Shown here piece after piece: positions 34,628 to 46,608 of a stretch of 64,000 bases of DNA. The translations under genes and the position numbers were made by a program. The stretch is taken from positions 24,644-88,643 of the forward strand of contig JAIELF010000029.1 of NCBI GenBank assembly GCA_019753235.1, in the 5' to 3' direction. This stretch comes from a bacterium (GTDB taxonomy: Bacteria > Planctomycetota > Planctomycetia > Kolteriales > Kolteriaceae). The notes beneath the pieces are model-generated. The model was not told the origin of the DNA. It ran no database searches and saw only the letters and a program-made list of their open reading frames with translations. Position 1 is the first letter of the stretch, and the number at the start of each line of letters is the position of its first letter.

Positions 34628-35173
34628 ATGAGTAAGTTTGTCAAGGATCTCGAGATCCGCGAGTACCGAAAGCGGTTCGGCAAAGCGGAAGAGGTTCTTT
34701 TTGTGAATGTTGTCGGCATGGCCGCGACCGAAACCAACAAGCTGCGGATTCTTCTTCGCAAGAAGGGGATCGATCTGCAGGTGGTCAAGAACACGCTTGC
34801 GGTCAAGGTCCTGCGCGAGAGTGGCCACGCCGGGGTCGAGTCGGCTCTCTTAGGTTCTTCTGCGGTCGTCTGGGGAGGCGAAGACATTGTCTCGCTGGCC
34901 CGCGAGATCACCGAGTGGGCCAAGAAGATCGAGAAACTGCAGGTGAAGGGAGCCAGCGTCGGCGGTCAAACGCTTGATGCCAAGGGAGTCGATGCTCTCT
35001 CAAAGCTTCCCTCTCGCCTCGAACTGCTGGGGCAGATCGTGGGGACGATCCTCTCGCCTGGTGCCAACATCGCGGGAGCCCTTCTGGGTCCCGGTGGAAC
35101 GATTGCCGGCCAGATCAAGCAAAAGGCCGAGCCCGACGAAACGCCGGCAGAAGAGGCGCCGGCCAGCGCTTAA
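34628..35173 (+). CDS. rplJ: Ribosomal protein L10 (uL10)
   Basis: 181 residues, ATG with CAGG upstream. N-terminal rRNA-binding domain with NVVGMAATETNKLRILLRKKG and VVKNTLAVKVL. The C-terminal part holds the helix that binds L7/L12 dimers and ends in an acidic Ala/Glu tail. It follows rplA by 62 bases. Confidence 0.96.
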   Translation: MSKFVKDLEIREYRKRFGKAEEVLFVNVVGMAATETNKLRILLRKKGIDLQVVKNTLAVKVLRESGHAGVESALLGSSAVVWGGEDIVSLAREITEWAKKIEKLQVKGASVGGQTLDAKGVDALSKLPSRLELLGQIVGTILSPGANIAGALLGPGGTIAGQIKQKAEPDETPAEEAPASA

Positions 35174-35298
35174 GCCGGATCGACAAGAGACATTCGACCC
35201 TTGCCGGTTGGTGCGGGTCGAGCTGATGGCCGGGTTTGGTTGTCCCGGCCACGTTGGAAAGCCAACAAAGGTTCTGAGTTTAGAAAGGGTTCTTTACC

Positions 35299-35706
35299 AT
35301 GTCCGAAGCGACAGCGACGTTTACTGATGAGATCAAGGCGCTGGGCGATCAGATCGTAGCTCTGTCGCTCCTGAAGGCGAAAGAACTAGCGGACTACCTC
35401 GAGCAGGTTCACGGCATCAAGCCGGCCGCGGGTGGCGCCATCATGATGGCCGGCCCTGCCGGCGGAGCCGCGGCAGCCGCTCCGGTCGAGGAGAAGACCG
35501 AGTTCGACGTCATCCTCGAATCCTTCGGTGCGAACAAGATCAACGTCATCAAGGTCGTTCGCGAAGCGACGGGCTTGGGGCTGAAGGAAGCCAAGGATCT
35601 GGTCGAAGGGGCTCCCAAGCCTGTGAAGACCGCGATTGCCAAGGCCGATGCCGACGCTCTCAAGAAGAAGCTCGAAGAAGCGGGCGCCACCGCCAAGATC
35701 GCCTAA
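35299..35706 (+). CDS. rplL: Ribosomal protein L7/L12 (bL12)
   Basis: 135 residues, slightly longer than E. coli L12. N-terminal dimerisation helix ([20 protein letters not shown]), an Ala/Gly/Pro hinge ([15 protein letters not shown]) and a canonical C-terminal domain ([39 protein letters not shown]). It recruits elongation factors such as EF-Tu to the ribosome. Confidence 0.97.
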   Translation: MSEATATFTDEIKALGDQIVALSLLKAKELADYLEQVHGIKPAAGGAIMMAGPAGGAAAAAPVEEKTEFDVILESFGANKINVIKVVREATGLGLKEAKDLVEGAPKPVKTAIAKADADALKKKLEEAGATAKIA

Positions 35707-35739
35707 ACCAGTTGCTGGTCTTTTCCCAGTCGCTTTTTT
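35706..35739 (+). terminator. Possible attenuator after rplL
   Basis: ACCAG-TTG-CTGGT forms a five-base stem right after the stop codon, followed by CTTTT. An overlapping alternative pairing (CTGG with CCAG) precedes TTTTTT at 35734-35739. E. coli has an attenuator in the same place between rplL and rpoB. The structure is modest, so this is a candidate. Confidence 0.4.
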
Positions 35740-35943
35740 CAGGGCTGTAGGACGCGAGAATCCCACGATGGGAGGACCGCGAAAAGAAGCCCCAGAGAAG
35801 CGATTGGGGAGAACTTTCGGCCAACAATTCTTGTTGCCGAGAAAGATTCAGAAAGACTGGTATTGGAAACGATTTTGGCTGGTTTCGGGGCCGACGGTGG
35901 GGTTTCATCGATCGGCCTGCGGACGAAATCTTCGGAAGCTTTG

Positions 35944-35972
35944 TTGTCAATCCCTCCTGCTTTCGGTACAGT
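35944..35972 (+). promoter_or_regulatory. Candidate sigma70 promoter for rpoBC
   Basis: TTGTCA (35944-35949), a 17-base spacer and TACAGT (35967-35972), about 205 bases before rpoB. It sits in a 470-base space without a supported gene, long enough for an independent rpoBC promoter. Confidence 0.4.
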
Positions 35973-36176
35973 GATTGCACATGATGGAGGGAACTTGCCT
36001 GGTGGAGCGTATGGCGACCTGTTTGAATCTGCGTCGCCCTCTCACACTCTGCCTGGTTCTGCAGGAGGTAGGACCTCTGGTCTTCGAGACCTCTCGCATC
36101 ACTCGCGCGATTTGAACGTCACACCACCCGACCCCCAGGGTCGCGGTGGCTCATCGTATTTGGTGGAGCCGACTGC

Positions 36177-39100
36177 ATGCCTGTCACCTCACAGCGCCGT
36201 GTCCATTACAAGCAGGTCCGTAAGTATGGGACCGAAATGGACAACATGAGGGTTCCTCCCCTCACGGACATTCAAACAAAATCGTACGACCGATTCCTGC
36301 AACTGGATATCCCCTCGGGGGAACGCGGGGATTTCGGATTGGAAGGCGTGCTGCGCGAAACCTTCCCGATCGACAGCTACGACGGGACCTACAAGCTCGA
36401 ATACGTTCGCTACGAGCTGGGCAAGCCTCGGTACTCGCCCGACGAATGCCGACAACTTCGCCTCACCTATGGCCGACCTTTTCGCGTGACGCTTCGTCTC
36501 GTGAAGGATGAACCGGTCGAAGAAGAAGTCTATCTCGGCGACATCCCCATCATGATCGGTGGCGGCGAGTTCATCGTGAACGGTGCCGAACGCGTTGTCG
36601 TCAGTCAGCTTCACCGCAGCCCAGGCGTCGACTTCGTCTACGACATGGAGACCTCCGACAAGAAGCTCCACTCGTGTCGAATCATCCCCGAGCGAGGAAG
36701 CTGGGTCGAGATCCACGTCACCCGCAAGGAAACGCTCGGCGTTCGCATCGACCAGAGCGGGAAGTTCTCCGCGCTCACCTTGCTGCGGGCCATGTCGCCT
36801 GACTACAGCACCGATGGCGCCATTCTTCGCGAATTCTATCCGGAAAAGCCGATCAAGGTAACCGGTGAAGGAGAAGGGCTCGTCGGTAAGATCGCGTCGG
36901 ATGACATCATCGACCCCATCGACGGCGAGATCTTTGTCGAAGCCGGCCAGACCATCAAAGAGGTCCAGGCTAAGAAGATCGCCAACAGCAGCTTGAAGGG
37001 GAAGTCGGTCTCAACACTTGATACCGTCAAGGATCCTCTCATCCTCAACTCGCTGGAAGAGGATAACTCCGAGACGCACGAGCAGGCGTTGCTGAAGATT
37101 TATCAGCGACTCAGGGCCGGCAACCCGCCGCAGCTCGAAAAGGCGAAGGCTCTCTTCGCGGAGAAGTTCTTTGACGCCAACCGCTATCGGCTCGGCCGAG
37201 TCGGTCGCTTCCGCATGAACCGCAAGCTGAATCAGCAGGTCGAAGAGACCAAGATGACGCTGGACGTTCGCGATTACATCAACTGCATCAAGTACATCAT
37301 GCGTCTTCGCGACGGCGAAGGAGATCTCGACGATATCGATCACCTCGGCAACCGCCGACTCCGGACGATCGACGAATTGGCCGCGGATGAACTCCGCAAG
37401 GGCTTCCTCAAACTCCGTCGAACCGTTCAGGATCGAATGAACCTGAAGGATCAAGAGGACATGACCCCGCGGACGCTCATCAATCCGAAGAGCGTCTCGG
37501 CGGCCATTGATTATTTCTTTGGCCGGGGCGAACTGAGCCAGGTGGTCGATCAAACCAACCCGCTCAGCCAATTGACCCATGAACGCCGATTGTCTGCGCT
37601 GGGTCCGGGTGGATTGAATCGAAAGCGAGCTGGGTTCGAAGTCCGCGATGTGCATATCTCGCACTATGGACGAATCTGTCCCATTGAGACTCCGGAAGGT
37701 ACCAACATCGGCCTCATCTCGAGCTTGGCGATCTTCTCGCAGGTTGATGAGCTCGGCTTCTTGATCACGCCTTACCGGATTTGTGAGACGGGCAAGATCA
37801 CCAACAAAGTTCGCTGGATGCGAGCCGACGAAGAGACCCATCTCAAGATCGCGCCCGCCGACGCGACGGCCGACGGCAAAGAGTTCAAAGAAAAACTAGT
37901 CCCCTCGAGACAAGCGGGTGAGTTCCAACAATTCAAGAGCGAAGAAGTCGAACGGATGGACGTCTCGGCCATGCAAATGGTCGGGGTTTCGGCCGGGCTG
38001 ATCCCGTTCCTCGAACACGACGACGCCAACCGCGCGTTGATGGGTTCGAACATGCAGAGACAAGCGGTCCCGCTGCTCGAAGCAGAGCCGCCCCTCGTGG
38101 CGACCGGCCTCGAACGGGTCGTGGCCGAGAACTCGAGCATGGTTGTTCGGACCGAAGAAGATGGCGTCGTCACGTTCGTTGACGGCGAACGAATCGTGAT
38201 CAACGACACGATCCATAAGCTTCGCAAATATGTCGGCTTGAATGAGCGCACCTGCCTCAATCAACGGCCGATCATCAAGCTCGGCGAGAAGGTCAAAAAG
38301 GGCCAGGTCATCGCCGACGGCGCTGCTACCTACCAGGGACAACTGGCGCTCGGCCGCAACGTGTTGGTCGGGTTCATGTCTTGGGAAGGTTACAACTTCG
38401 AAGATGCCATCATCATCAGCGAAGAGCTCGTCAAGCGAGATACCTACACCTCGATTCACATCGAGGAGTTCGATGTTGAAATCCGCGAGACGAAGCTTGG
38501 CCGAGAAGAGTTCACGCGGGACATCCCCAACGTCAGCGACAAGGTGCTCCGCAATCTTGATGATATCGGGATCATCCGGGTCGGAACTTATGTTCGACCG
38601 GGCGACATCCTCGTCGGAAAGGTTTCGCCGAAATCGAAAAGCGAACTGACTCCCGAAGAGAAACTCCTTCATGCGATCTTCGGCCGAGCTGGTGAAGATG
38701 TGAAGAATGACAGTCTGGAGGTCCCCTCGGGGGTCGAAGGCATCGTCATCCACACGCAGAAGTTTTCTCGCCGGATGAGCCTTTCGGAAGAAGAACGCAA
38801 GGCTTTCGAGAAGGAACTCAAAGAAGTCGAAACGACGGGCAACGCGAAGATCTCGGAATCCTTCCGGGCCTTCATCACCGAGTTTGAAGAGTCGCTGGGT
38901 AGGCAGCTCAAGGACAAGGAAGGTCGGGGCCTGGCCAAAGAGAAGGAAGACAAGGTCACCGCCGAGCAAGCCGAGCAGTTCCGCTTCGACTCGATCGATA
39001 TTCGCAGCGCGCAGAAAATCGACAACGCCCGCGAGGTCTACCGTCGGCATTGGCCGAAAGTTGAGGCGGCTCTGGACGAGCGAGACCGTGCCCTCAACAG

Positions 39101-39869
39101 CCTCAAACGGGGTGACGAGCTCCCCTCGGGCGTGTTGCAAATGGTCAAGGTTTACCTGGCGACCAAACGCCGAATTTCCGTCGGCGACAAGATGGCGGGT
39201 AGGCACGGCAACAAGGGTGTTATCTCGAAGATCCTCCCCGTGGAAGACATGCCCTTCCTCGAAGATGGAACCCCCATCGAGATCATGCTCAATCCGCTGG
39301 GCGTCCCAAGCCGAATGAACGTCGGCCAGATTTTGGAAACGCACCTCGGCTGGGCTGCCGCCAAGGCGGGTCTGCAGGTGATCACCCCTGTCTTCAACGG
39401 CATCGGCGAAGCCGAGATCAACCGATTGCTGAAAGAACAGGGACTCCCTGCCAATGGCAAAGTGAAACTTTACGACGGCCGATCAGGCGAGCCGCTCGAG
39501 CAGGATGTCACCGTCGGCTACATCTACATGCTCAAGCTGCACCACTTGGTCGACGACAAGGTTCACGCTCGGGCAACCGGACCCTACTCGCTCATCACCC
39601 AGCAGCCTTTGGGTGGTAAGGCTCGGTTCGGCGGACAACGATTCGGGGAAATGGAAGTCTGGGCCCTCGAAGCCTACGGCGCTGCGTACGTTCTTCAGGA
39701 ACTGCTCACCGTCAAGAGCGACGACGTCGAAGGACGAACCAAAATCTACGAATCGATGGTCAAAAATCAGAACACGCTCGAAGCCGGTACTCCCGCCAGC
39801 TTTGAAGTGTTGACCAACGAAATTCGCGGCTTAGCGCTCAATCTCCAACTGGAGAAAAAGCGGTTCTAG
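36177..39869 (+). CDS. rpoB: RNA polymerase beta subunit
   Basis: 1230 residues; ATG at 36177 with GGTGGAG eight bases upstream. The order of conserved blocks is complete: N-terminal [38 protein letters not shown], the rifampicin region (near base 37520), [47 protein letters not shown] and the C-terminal [24 protein letters not shown]. The rifampicin region reads [20 protein letters not shown] and differs from E. coli at several drug-contact positions. Second half of the rplKAJL-rpoBC operon, possibly with its own promoter. Confidence 0.98.
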   Translation: MPVTSQRRVHYKQVRKYGTEMDNMRVPPLTDIQTKSYDRFLQLDIPSGERGDFGLEGVLRETFPIDSYDGTYKLEYVRYELGKPRYSPDECRQLRLTYGRPFRVTLRLVKDEPVEEEVYLGDIPIMIGGGEFIVNGAERVVVSQLHRSPGVDFVYDMETSDKKLHSCRIIPERGSWVEIHVTRKETLGVRIDQSGKFSALTLLRAMSPDYSTDGAILREFYPEKPIKVTGEGEGLVGKIASDDIIDPIDGEIFVEAGQTIKEVQAKKIANSSLKGKSVSTLDTVKDPLILNSLEEDNSETHEQALLKIYQRLRAGNPPQLEKAKALFAEKFFDANRYRLGRVGRFRMNRKLNQQVEETKMTLDVRDYINCIKYIMRLRDGEGDLDDIDHLGNRRLRTIDELAADELRKGFLKLRRTVQDRMNLKDQEDMTPRTLINPKSVSAAIDYFFGRGELSQVVDQTNPLSQLTHERRLSALGPGGLNRKRAGFEVRDVHISHYGRICPIETPEGTNIGLISSLAIFSQVDELGFLITPYRICETGKITNKVRWMRADEETHLKIAPADATADGKEFKEKLVPSRQAGEFQQFKSEEVERMDVSAMQMVGVSAGLIPFLEHDDANRALMGSNMQRQAVPLLEAEPPLVATGLERVVAENSSMVVRTEEDGVVTFVDGERIVINDTIHKLRKYVGLNERTCLNQRPIIKLGEKVKKGQVIADGAATYQGQLALGRNVLVGFMSWEGYNFEDAIIISEELVKRDTYTSIHIEEFDVEIRETKLGREEFTRDIPNVSDKVLRNLDDIGIIRVGTYVRPGDILVGKVSPKSKSELTPEEKLLHAIFGRAGEDVKNDSLEVPSGVEGIVIHTQKFSRRMSLSEEERKAFEKELKEVETTGNAKISESFRAFITEFEESLGRQLKDKEGRGLAKEKEDKVTAEQAEQFRFDSIDIRSAQKIDNAREVYRRHWPKVEAALDERDRALNSLKRGDELPSGVLQMVKVYLATKRRISVGDKMAGRHGNKGVISKILPVEDMPFLEDGTPIEIMLNPLGVPSRMNVGQILETHLGWAAAKAGLQVITPVFNGIGEAEINRLLKEQGLPANGKVKLYDGRSGEPLEQDVTVGYIYMLKLHHLVDDKVHARATGPYSLITQQPLGGKARFGGQRFGEMEVWALEAYGAAYVLQELLTVKSDDVEGRTKIYESMVKNQNTLEAGTPASFEVLTNEIRGLALNLQLEKKRF

Positions 39870-40107
39870 GACTGCGGGCTGTTCCATACTCGCCTACCCC
39901 CTCTGCGAAAGCAACAGGGAGTCGACGACGAAGACTCCTCGGCGAAAGCGACGGGGGGGGCGGTGCCGAGCGGAACGGGCTCGACAAAGTGACATAGGGG
40001 TGTCATCGATGATGATGCCCCACCAGGGATTCGGCAAAGTTCATCGGTCGCCCACCCAGAAGGGACCTCCCTTCCGGTGACCTCGGCGAAGAGAAGGAGT
40101 GATCGGC

Positions 40108-43100
40108 GTGAGTATCGGCGAACACGTTTACGACCGCATCAATGACTACGGCGCCGTTCGGATCAGCTTGGCTGGCCCGCACGACATCCGAAGCTGGTCC
40201 TTCGGCGAGGTCAAGAAACCCGAAACGATCAACTACCGAACTTACCGTCCCGAAAAGGACGGCCTGTTCTGCGAACGAATCTTCGGGCCAGAGAAGGACT
40301 GGGAATGCGCCTGCGGCAAGTATCGCGGCATGAAGTACAAGGGGATGATCTGCGATCGTTGCGGCGTGAAGGTCACCCATAGCCGAGTTCGACGAAAGCG
40401 AATGGGGCATATTGAATTGGCGGCCCCCGTCGTTCATATCTGGTTCTTCAAGGCAATGCCCAGCCGACTCGGAACTCTCCTCGACATGCGCACAACCGCG
40501 CTGGAAAAGGTCATCTACTACCAAGACTACGTCGTTGTCGACCCGGCCGACTCACCCCTCAAAGAACGGCAGCTCCTCACGGATGAAGAGTATCGCAAGG
40601 CGCGCGAGCAGTACGGCGACGGCTTTGAAGCGGACATGGGTGCCGACGCCGTTCGTCGGTTGCTAAAGAAGCTCGATCTGGTTCAGCTCCCCGACAAGCT
40701 GCGCGAAGAGCTCAGCAAGACCAACAGCAAGCAAAAGCAAAAGGAACTCAGCAAGCGGCTCAAAGTGATCGAATCGCTTCGCGATAGCCAGAACAGCCCC
40801 GAGTGGATGGTACTCGACGTGGTGCCGGTCATTCCGCCGGACCTTCGGCCACTGGTTCTTCTCGACAGCGGCAACTTCGCGACCAGTGATTTGAACGATC
40901 TCTATCGCCGAATCATCAACCGCAACAATCGGCTCAAGAAGTTGGTCGATCTGAACGCACCGGAAGTCATCATCCGCAACGAAAAACGAATGTTGCAGCA
41001 ATCCGTCGATGCCCTGTTCGACAACAACCGCTGCAAACGGCCGGTCCTCGGTTCATCGAATCGACCGCTGAAGAGCTTGACCGACATGATCAAAGGCAAG
41101 CAGGGCCGATTCCGTGAAAACCTGCTCGGCAAACGCGTCGATTACTCGGCCCGAAGCGTCATCGTCGTCGGTCCTGATCTGAAGTTGCATCAGTGCGGCT
41201 TGCCAGCGCGCAAGATCGCGCTGGAACTCTTTCAACCCTTCATCATCCGTCGCTTGAAAGAGCTCGGCCATGCCGACACGATCAAGAGCGCTAAAAAGAT
41301 GCTCGAGCGCAAAGAAGAACCCGTTTGGGACATTCTCGAAGAGGTCGTGCAGAATCACCCGGTCCTGCTCAACCGAGCTCCTACCCTGCACCGAATGGGT
41401 ATTCAAGCGTTCGAGCCGGTCTTGATCGAAGGAAACGCGATCAAGATTCACCCGCTCGTCTGCAAGGGCTTCAATGCCGACTTTGACGGCGACCAGATGG
41501 CAGTCCACCTTCCCCTGTCGATCGAAGCACAGGTCGAAGCGCAGACGCTGATGATGTCGACCAACAACATTTTCTCGCCCGCCAACGGGGCGCCCATCAT
41601 CAGCCCTGCCCAGGACATCGTCATGGGTTGCTACTTCATGACCTGTCCACGCCGAGGCGAACTGGGCGAAGGACGAGTGTTCGGCAACTCGACCGAAGTC
41701 TCACTCGCCTTCGCACTCGGTAAGATCGGCATGCACGCGAAGATCAAGCTTCGTCTTCCCAAGGGACAAAAGGTAATCGGCGAAGGGGCCGATACCCATC
41801 AACCGGGCCAGTTGTTCGAGACAACGGTTGGCCGGGCCCTCTTCAACGAAATCATTCACAAGGACATGGCGTACTACAACCAGTCGAACGGTCAGAAACA
41901 ACTCGCCGGCATCATCGCGGACTGCTATCGGCAGCTTGGTCGTCGCGAAACGATCGACCTGCTCGATCGGATGAAAGAGACTGGCTTCCGCGAGGCGACG
42001 CGCAGTGGCTTATCTTTTGCCACCGACGATCTCAAGACGCCGTCGATCAAGGACTCGGTCATCACCGCTGCTGAAAAGCAAGTGGCCCAGCACTGGCGAA
42101 ATTATCAGCGAGGCCTCATCACCGGCCCCGAGCGTTACAACCAAGTTCTCGACACCTGGACGCACGCTCGCGACGAAATCACGAAGGCGATGATGCTCGA
42201 ATTGGAAAACGACGAGCGTCACGGCCAGCAGTACCTGAACCCCATTTACCTGATGGCTCACTCGGGTGCACGAGGCGGCGTCGACCAGATTCGACAGTTG
42301 GCCGGCATGCGAGGCTTGATGGCCAAGCCGAACGGCGAGATCATCGAAGAGCCTATCAAGGCCAACTTCCGGACCGGTCTATCGGTGCTCGAATACTTTA
42401 GCTCGACGCACGGAGCTCGAAAGGGTTTGGCGGACACCGCCCTCAAGACGGCCGACTCGGGCTATCTGACCCGAAAGCTGGCCGACGTCGCGCAGAACGT
42501 CGTCATCACCAAGCACGATTGTGGCACGACCCGAGGCATCGCCAAAGGCGTCGTCTACAAGGGCGAAACCATCGAGCGAAGCCTCGCGGACGGGATTCAT
42601 GGACGGGTGAGCCGAGACAACATCGTTAACCCGATCACCGACGAAGTCATCGTCGCCGAGAATCAGCTCATCACGTACGACATTGCCAAGAAAATCGAAG
42701 CTCGTGGCATCGACAAGATCATGCTCCGCAGCCCCATGACATGCGAAGCAGCACTCGGCGTTTGCCGACTCTGCTATGGCATGGATCTTTCCAACGGCGC
42801 TCTCGTCGAAGAGGGAACAGCCGTCGGTGTCATCGCCGCCCAGTCGATCGGCGAACCAGGCACCCAACTCACGATGCGTACCTTCCACATCGGTGGTGTG
42901 GCGGCCCGCTCGCTGGAAGGAAGCGACCTTCGCAACCAGAAGGCCGGCACCGTGAAATTCGAACGCGTCAGTGAAGTGACCACGGGTTCGGGCAAGAGAA
43001 TCGCTCTCGGTCGAAACGGCGAGATCCTCATTCTCGACCCGAAGGGACGCGAGCTTGAAAAGCACGCCGTTCCCTATGGTGCCGAGCTGACCGTCACCGA

Positions 43101-44373
43101 AGAACAGAAAATCAAGCCCGCCACGACACTGCTGCGATGGGATCCGCACAACGTCCCGATCATCGCGGAAGTCGGCGGCAAAATCCGTTTCGAAGACATT
43201 ATTCTGAATGAAACGCTTCGGCAAGAGAAGGACGCCGGCGGATCGGAACGTTGGGTGATCATGGAACATAAGGGTGACCTCCACCCGCAGATCCTCATCA
43301 CCGACGAGGCCGGAAGCCCGCTGCATGCGGTCTATATTCCTGAAGGGGCCTACATCGAAGTGCGCGAGGGGGACGCGGTCACGGCCGGTTCGCTGCTCGC
43401 GAAGACGCCGCGCGGCGTCTCGGGTACGCAGGACATCACGGGGGGTCTTCCTCGCGTGACGGAAATCTTCGAGGCCCGCCGACCCAAAGAGCCGGCCGTC
43501 ATTGCCGAGATCGATGGAACCGTCGAAGTGTCGCCCGAGAAGAAACGTGGTAAGCGAGCGGTTATCATTAAGAACGAATCAGGCGATCAACGCGAACACC
43601 TGATTCCAACTGCCAAGCCTCTCCGGGTGCATACCGGCGACCGTGTCCGGGCCGGCGATGCCATTTGCGACGGTCCGCTCGTTCCTCAAGATGTGCTTCG
43701 CATCAAGGGGGAAGAAGCGGTGATGGATTACCTGAGCCGCGAAATCCAAAGCGTCTATCGAAGTCAGCGCGTCGATATCAACGACAAGCACATTGAAATC
43801 ATCATCGCGCAGATGCTTCGCAAGGTGAAGATCGAAACGGTCGGCGACACCGGTCTGCTGCCAGGCTCGACGATCGATAAATTCCGTTTCCGCCGAAAGA
43901 ACCAAGACCTCGTGAACTCGGTCCGCATCAGTGAGCCGGGCGATTCGAAGTACAAAGAAGACGCGATCGTTCCGAAGTCTGATTTTGATGAGGAAGTTAC
44001 ACGCGTGACCGTGGAAGGCGGGACCTCTCCCAAGGGAGCCAAGCCGCAGCCAGCCACGGCAAGCTCGCAGTTGCTGGGGATCACGAAGGCGTCCGTTCAA
44101 TCGGATAGCTTTATCTCGGCCGCCAGTTTCCAAGAGACGACCAAGGTTCTCACCGAGGCGGCTTTGGCCGGCAAGGTCGATTATCTAGTCGGCTTGAAAG
44201 AGAACGTTATCTTAGGGCACCTCGTTCCTGCAGGAACCGGATTCCGCATGCATCAAGATGCGGAAGTCGTCATTCGTCAAGAGGCGCTCGAAGAAGCCGG
44301 CCTGACCGCTGCCGAGGCTCAAGGATCGCAGGCTTCGCGTTCTACCCCCAAGGTCGCGGCAGACGACGAGTAA
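40108..44373 (+). CDS. rpoC: RNA polymerase beta-prime subunit
   Basis: 1421 residues from the GTG at 40108, chosen because AAGGAG lies eight bases upstream; a GTG nine bases earlier would overlap that ribosome site. Zinc site 1 is [20 protein letters not shown]. The catalytic loop [12 protein letters not shown] holds the three aspartates that bind magnesium. Zinc site 2 is formed by KHDCGTTRG and [13 protein letters not shown]. The length and domain order resemble the proteobacterial subunit. A 238-base gap separates it from rpoB. Confidence 0.97.
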   Translation: MSIGEHVYDRINDYGAVRISLAGPHDIRSWSFGEVKKPETINYRTYRPEKDGLFCERIFGPEKDWECACGKYRGMKYKGMICDRCGVKVTHSRVRRKRMGHIELAAPVVHIWFFKAMPSRLGTLLDMRTTALEKVIYYQDYVVVDPADSPLKERQLLTDEEYRKAREQYGDGFEADMGADAVRRLLKKLDLVQLPDKLREELSKTNSKQKQKELSKRLKVIESLRDSQNSPEWMVLDVVPVIPPDLRPLVLLDSGNFATSDLNDLYRRIINRNNRLKKLVDLNAPEVIIRNEKRMLQQSVDALFDNNRCKRPVLGSSNRPLKSLTDMIKGKQGRFRENLLGKRVDYSARSVIVVGPDLKLHQCGLPARKIALELFQPFIIRRLKELGHADTIKSAKKMLERKEEPVWDILEEVVQNHPVLLNRAPTLHRMGIQAFEPVLIEGNAIKIHPLVCKGFNADFDGDQMAVHLPLSIEAQVEAQTLMMSTNNIFSPANGAPIISPAQDIVMGCYFMTCPRRGELGEGRVFGNSTEVSLAFALGKIGMHAKIKLRLPKGQKVIGEGADTHQPGQLFETTVGRALFNEIIHKDMAYYNQSNGQKQLAGIIADCYRQLGRRETIDLLDRMKETGFREATRSGLSFATDDLKTPSIKDSVITAAEKQVAQHWRNYQRGLITGPERYNQVLDTWTHARDEITKAMMLELENDERHGQQYLNPIYLMAHSGARGGVDQIRQLAGMRGLMAKPNGEIIEEPIKANFRTGLSVLEYFSSTHGARKGLADTALKTADSGYLTRKLADVAQNVVITKHDCGTTRGIAKGVVYKGETIERSLADGIHGRVSRDNIVNPITDEVIVAENQLITYDIAKKIEARGIDKIMLRSPMTCEAALGVCRLCYGMDLSNGALVEEGTAVGVIAAQSIGEPGTQLTMRTFHIGGVAARSLEGSDLRNQKAGTVKFERVSEVTTGSGKRIALGRNGEILILDPKGRELEKHAVPYGAELTVTEEQKIKPATTLLRWDPHNVPIIAEVGGKIRFEDIILNETLRQEKDAGGSERWVIMEHKGDLHPQILITDEAGSPLHAVYIPEGAYIEVREGDAVTAGSLLAKTPRGVSGTQDITGGLPRVTEIFEARRPKEPAVIAEIDGTVEVSPEKKRGKRAVIIKNESGDQREHLIPTAKPLRVHTGDRVRAGDAICDGPLVPQDVLRIKGEEAVMDYLSREIQSVYRSQRVDINDKHIEIIIAQMLRKVKIETVGDTGLLPGSTIDKFRFRRKNQDLVNSVRISEPGDSKYKEDAIVPKSDFDEEVTRVTVEGGTSPKGAKPQPATASSQLLGITKASVQSDSFISAASFQETTKVLTEAALAGKVDYLVGLKENVILGHLVPAGTGFRMHQDAEVVIRQEALEEAGLTAAEAQGSQASRSTPKVAADDE

Positions 44374-44382
44374 TCATCTCCA

Positions 44383-44414
44383 CCCGCCGCGAACCCAGAA
44401 GTTCCTTCGGCGGG
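44383..44414 (+). terminator. Hairpin after rpoC, probable operon end
   Basis: CCCGCCG (44383-44389) pairs with CGGCGGG (44408-44414), with an inner GAAC/GTTC pairing. It starts about ten bases after the rpoC stop. The following sequence is GAAGTTTC, so the T-run is weak. Confidence 0.5.
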
Positions 44415-45002
44415 GAAGTTTCAAACCTCGCGCGGGGGCGCAAGCGATGAAGAACGTCGCTCGCCCCGAAGCCGTGATCGAATAAGGAACGCCTTCCGGG
44501 TCAATCAGTTGTCGCGATTCTACTCGTGAAAGTAAGAACGACTCCCTACCAACCGTGTGATATCTCCCATGATCAGTAATTAGAAACCGAATTCGATCTT
44601 ACTTTCAGCATGAATCAGAAGATTAGCGGCGTTTCATCAAAATACGTTTTGCCTTTCCTGGCAAGGAAGAATAATCAATCCTTCGTCGCTGAAACTCATC
44701 GCCCTTCAGTGGAACGCGGCCCATCGGTGAAGTAGGCGGACCCGGTTCGATCGGACGATCGACGTGTCCCTCTTTTCATTCAAATCAACAGGGCCAATAC
44801 AGGTTTTACAGGTATCTATTTTCCTGATCGTTAGCGCATTTGTTTTCGATGACGAGGATGGTGGAACTCTTCATCGCCAACAAGAGCGTTCGTTGCATTT
44901 CACACTAGCTCGACCTTCCATGCGAGGATTCACTTCTTCGGCAGCGGATGTGATCGAGGAGACGGCCTTTCTTCAAAGAGACTTGGGCCGAGTTGAGGAA
45001 CC
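44415..45002. other. Intergenic region upstream of the response regulator
   Basis: About 590 bases, AT-richer than its neighbours, without a convincing gene. A plus-strand frame at 44764-45021 has no ribosome site and overlaps the next gene. It holds the inverted repeat at 44527-44607. Confidence 0.45.
44527..44607. repeat. 11-base inverted repeat with 59-base spacer
   Basis: TGAAAGTAAGA (44527-44537) is the exact reverse complement of TCTTACTTTCA (44597-44607). The pair frames an AT-rich segment about 400 bases upstream of the response regulator gene. It could be paired protein-binding sites or the ends of a small degenerate element. Confidence 0.5.
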
Positions 45003-45632
45003 ATGGCCACCATCTATGTGATTGACGATGACGACGCGGTGGGAGAATCTCTCCGTTACCTCTTGCATGCCGAAGGCTACGCGGTCGAGCATGATCATTC
45101 GGCAGAGGAGTGTTTGAATCGGCAGGTATGGGATCGGCCTGCGTGTCTGGTCATGGATCTTCGGTTATCGGACACCTCAGGCCTGGATCTTCTTCGTCAA
45201 CTGCGTGAGCGAGGCATCCATATGCCCACCATCATGATCAGCGGTCGGGCCGAGATTCCCGACGCGGTCCGCGCGGTGAAAGAAGGTGTTCTCGATTTTC
45301 TGACCAAACCTTTTAGTGACGATGACTTCCTCCAGCGAATCCGACAGGCAATCGAACTCGATCAGGAGAGTCTTCGAAAAAATGCCGAGCTTCTCGAACT
45401 ACGGAGTCGATTCGATCGACTCACCTCTCGGGAACGCGAAGTGATGCGCTGCGTTCTTAATGGTCAGGCCAATAAACAGATTGCCGTCGAACTCGCGCTG
45501 AGCGCGAAAACGGTGGAGTTCCATCGCAAGCATGTGATGAAGAAAACAGGGGCGACAACGGTCACCGAACTGATGAGGCTGGCGGCCATCGTCTTTCCCG
45601 AGCTTCGGGATCTTCGGCGAAAACCGATGTGA
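45003..45632 (+). CDS. FixJ-type response regulator (receiver + LuxR helix-turn-helix)
   Basis: 209 residues; ATG with GAGGAA upstream. Receiver domain with acidic pocket Asp8-Asp11, phosphorylation site Asp52 (LVMDLRLSDTSG), Ser80 and Lys102 (LTKPF). The C-terminal LuxR-type domain has LTSREREVMRCVLNGQANKQIAVELALSAKTVEFHRKHVMKK. All catalytic residues are present. No histidine kinase gene lies nearby, so its partner is encoded elsewhere. The gene is convergent with rfbA. Confidence 0.93.
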   Translation: MATIYVIDDDDAVGESLRYLLHAEGYAVEHDHSAEECLNRQVWDRPACLVMDLRLSDTSGLDLLRQLRERGIHMPTIMISGRAEIPDAVRAVKEGVLDFLTKPFSDDDFLQRIRQAIELDQESLRKNAELLELRSRFDRLTSREREVMRCVLNGQANKQIAVELALSAKTVEFHRKHVMKKTGATTVTELMRLAAIVFPELRDLRRKPM

Positions 45633-45662
45633 CGAGGCCGACCGAGCCGGGACGAGCAGCGG

Positions 45663-46553
45663 TCACGACGTCATGCGAGCGATTCGCCGGAGATATTCGC
45701 CGTACGAGTTTTTGAGTCCCGCGCCGAACTGGTAAACCTGGTCGGCGGTAAGGAACCCCATTCGCAAGGCAACTTCTTCCAAACAACTGATCTTGAAACC
45801 GGTACGGGCCTCGATGGTTTCAACGAAGTTGGCGGCTTGATTGAGTGATTCAGGCGTCCCAGTGTCAAGCCAGGCAAATCCCCGCGTAAAGATCTCGACG
45901 CGGAGACTCTTGTTGGCCAGGTAGATTTTGTTGATGTCGGTGATCTCGAGTTCGCCCCGAGCCGATGGCTTCAAATCACGAGCCATCGCCACGACATCGT
46001 TGTCGTAAAAGTAGAGTCCCGTAACCGCGAAGTGGCTTCGAGGATGCGCCGGCTTCTCTTCGAGTGAGATCGCTTGCCCGCTCGGATCGAACTCGACGAC
46101 GCCATACCGCTCGGGGTCTTTGACCTGATACGCGAAAACGGTGGCGCCGCTCTCCTGCTCGGCCGCGCGGGCGAGCATCTTCGCGAATCCTTGCCCGTAA
46201 AAAATGTTGTCGCCGAGAATCAGCGACACCGGATCGTTGCCGACAAAATCCTTGCCGATGATGAACGCCTGAGCGAGACCTTCTGGATTAGGCTGCTCGG
46301 CATAGGTGATCGAGATGCCGAAATTCGATCCGTCGCCCAGCAATCGCTGAAATGCCGGGAGGTCATGCGGCGTCGAGATCAAAAGGACATCGCGAATCCC
46401 CGCCAACATGTGAGCAGACAAAGGATAATAGATCATCGGCTTATCATAGATGGGGAGCAATTGCTTGCTGACCGCGCGGGTGATGGGATGAAGCCTGGTC
46501 CCCGATCCGCCGGCTAGAATGATTCCCTTTTGACACTTGCGCGCCGTCGTCAT
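45663..46553 (-). CDS. rfbA: Glucose-1-phosphate thymidylyltransferase
   Basis: Makes dTDP-glucose from dTTP and glucose-1-phosphate, the first step of the dTDP-rhamnose pathway. 296 residues. The nucleotide-binding signature is [55 protein letters not shown] and LEEKP follow, with [13 protein letters not shown] near the end. It lies 55 bases downstream of rfbB on the same strand; rfbC and rfbD are not in the window. Confidence 0.95.
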   Translation of the reverse strand: MTTARKCQKGIILAGGSGTRLHPITRAVSKQLLPIYDKPMIYYPLSAHMLAGIRDVLLISTPHDLPAFQRLLGDGSNFGISITYAEQPNPEGLAQAFIIGKDFVGNDPVSLILGDNIFYGQGFAKMLARAAEQESGATVFAYQVKDPERYGVVEFDPSGQAISLEEKPAHPRSHFAVTGLYFYDNDVVAMARDLKPSARGELEITDINKIYLANKSLRVEIFTRGFAWLDTGTPESLNQAANFVETIEARTGFKISCLEEVALRMGFLTADQVYQFGAGLKNSYGEYLRRIARMTS

Positions 46554-46608
46554 GAATCCGCTCTCTTCATGAAAATAGTAAGATTCTCGGTTACCGTCGC
46601 GGGCGGGG

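Noticed and set aside
35863..36249. 128-codon frame between rplL and rpoB
   Set aside because: No ribosome site, low-complexity product, overlaps the rpoB start.
37896..39344. 482-codon frame antisense to rpoB, and similar frames antisense to rpoC and tuf
   Set aside because: Long antisense frames are expected opposite biased, highly expressed GC-rich genes; the products have no motifs.
44764..45021. 85-codon plus-strand frame before the response regulator
   Set aside because: GTG start without a ribosome site, and it overlaps the start of a well-supported gene.
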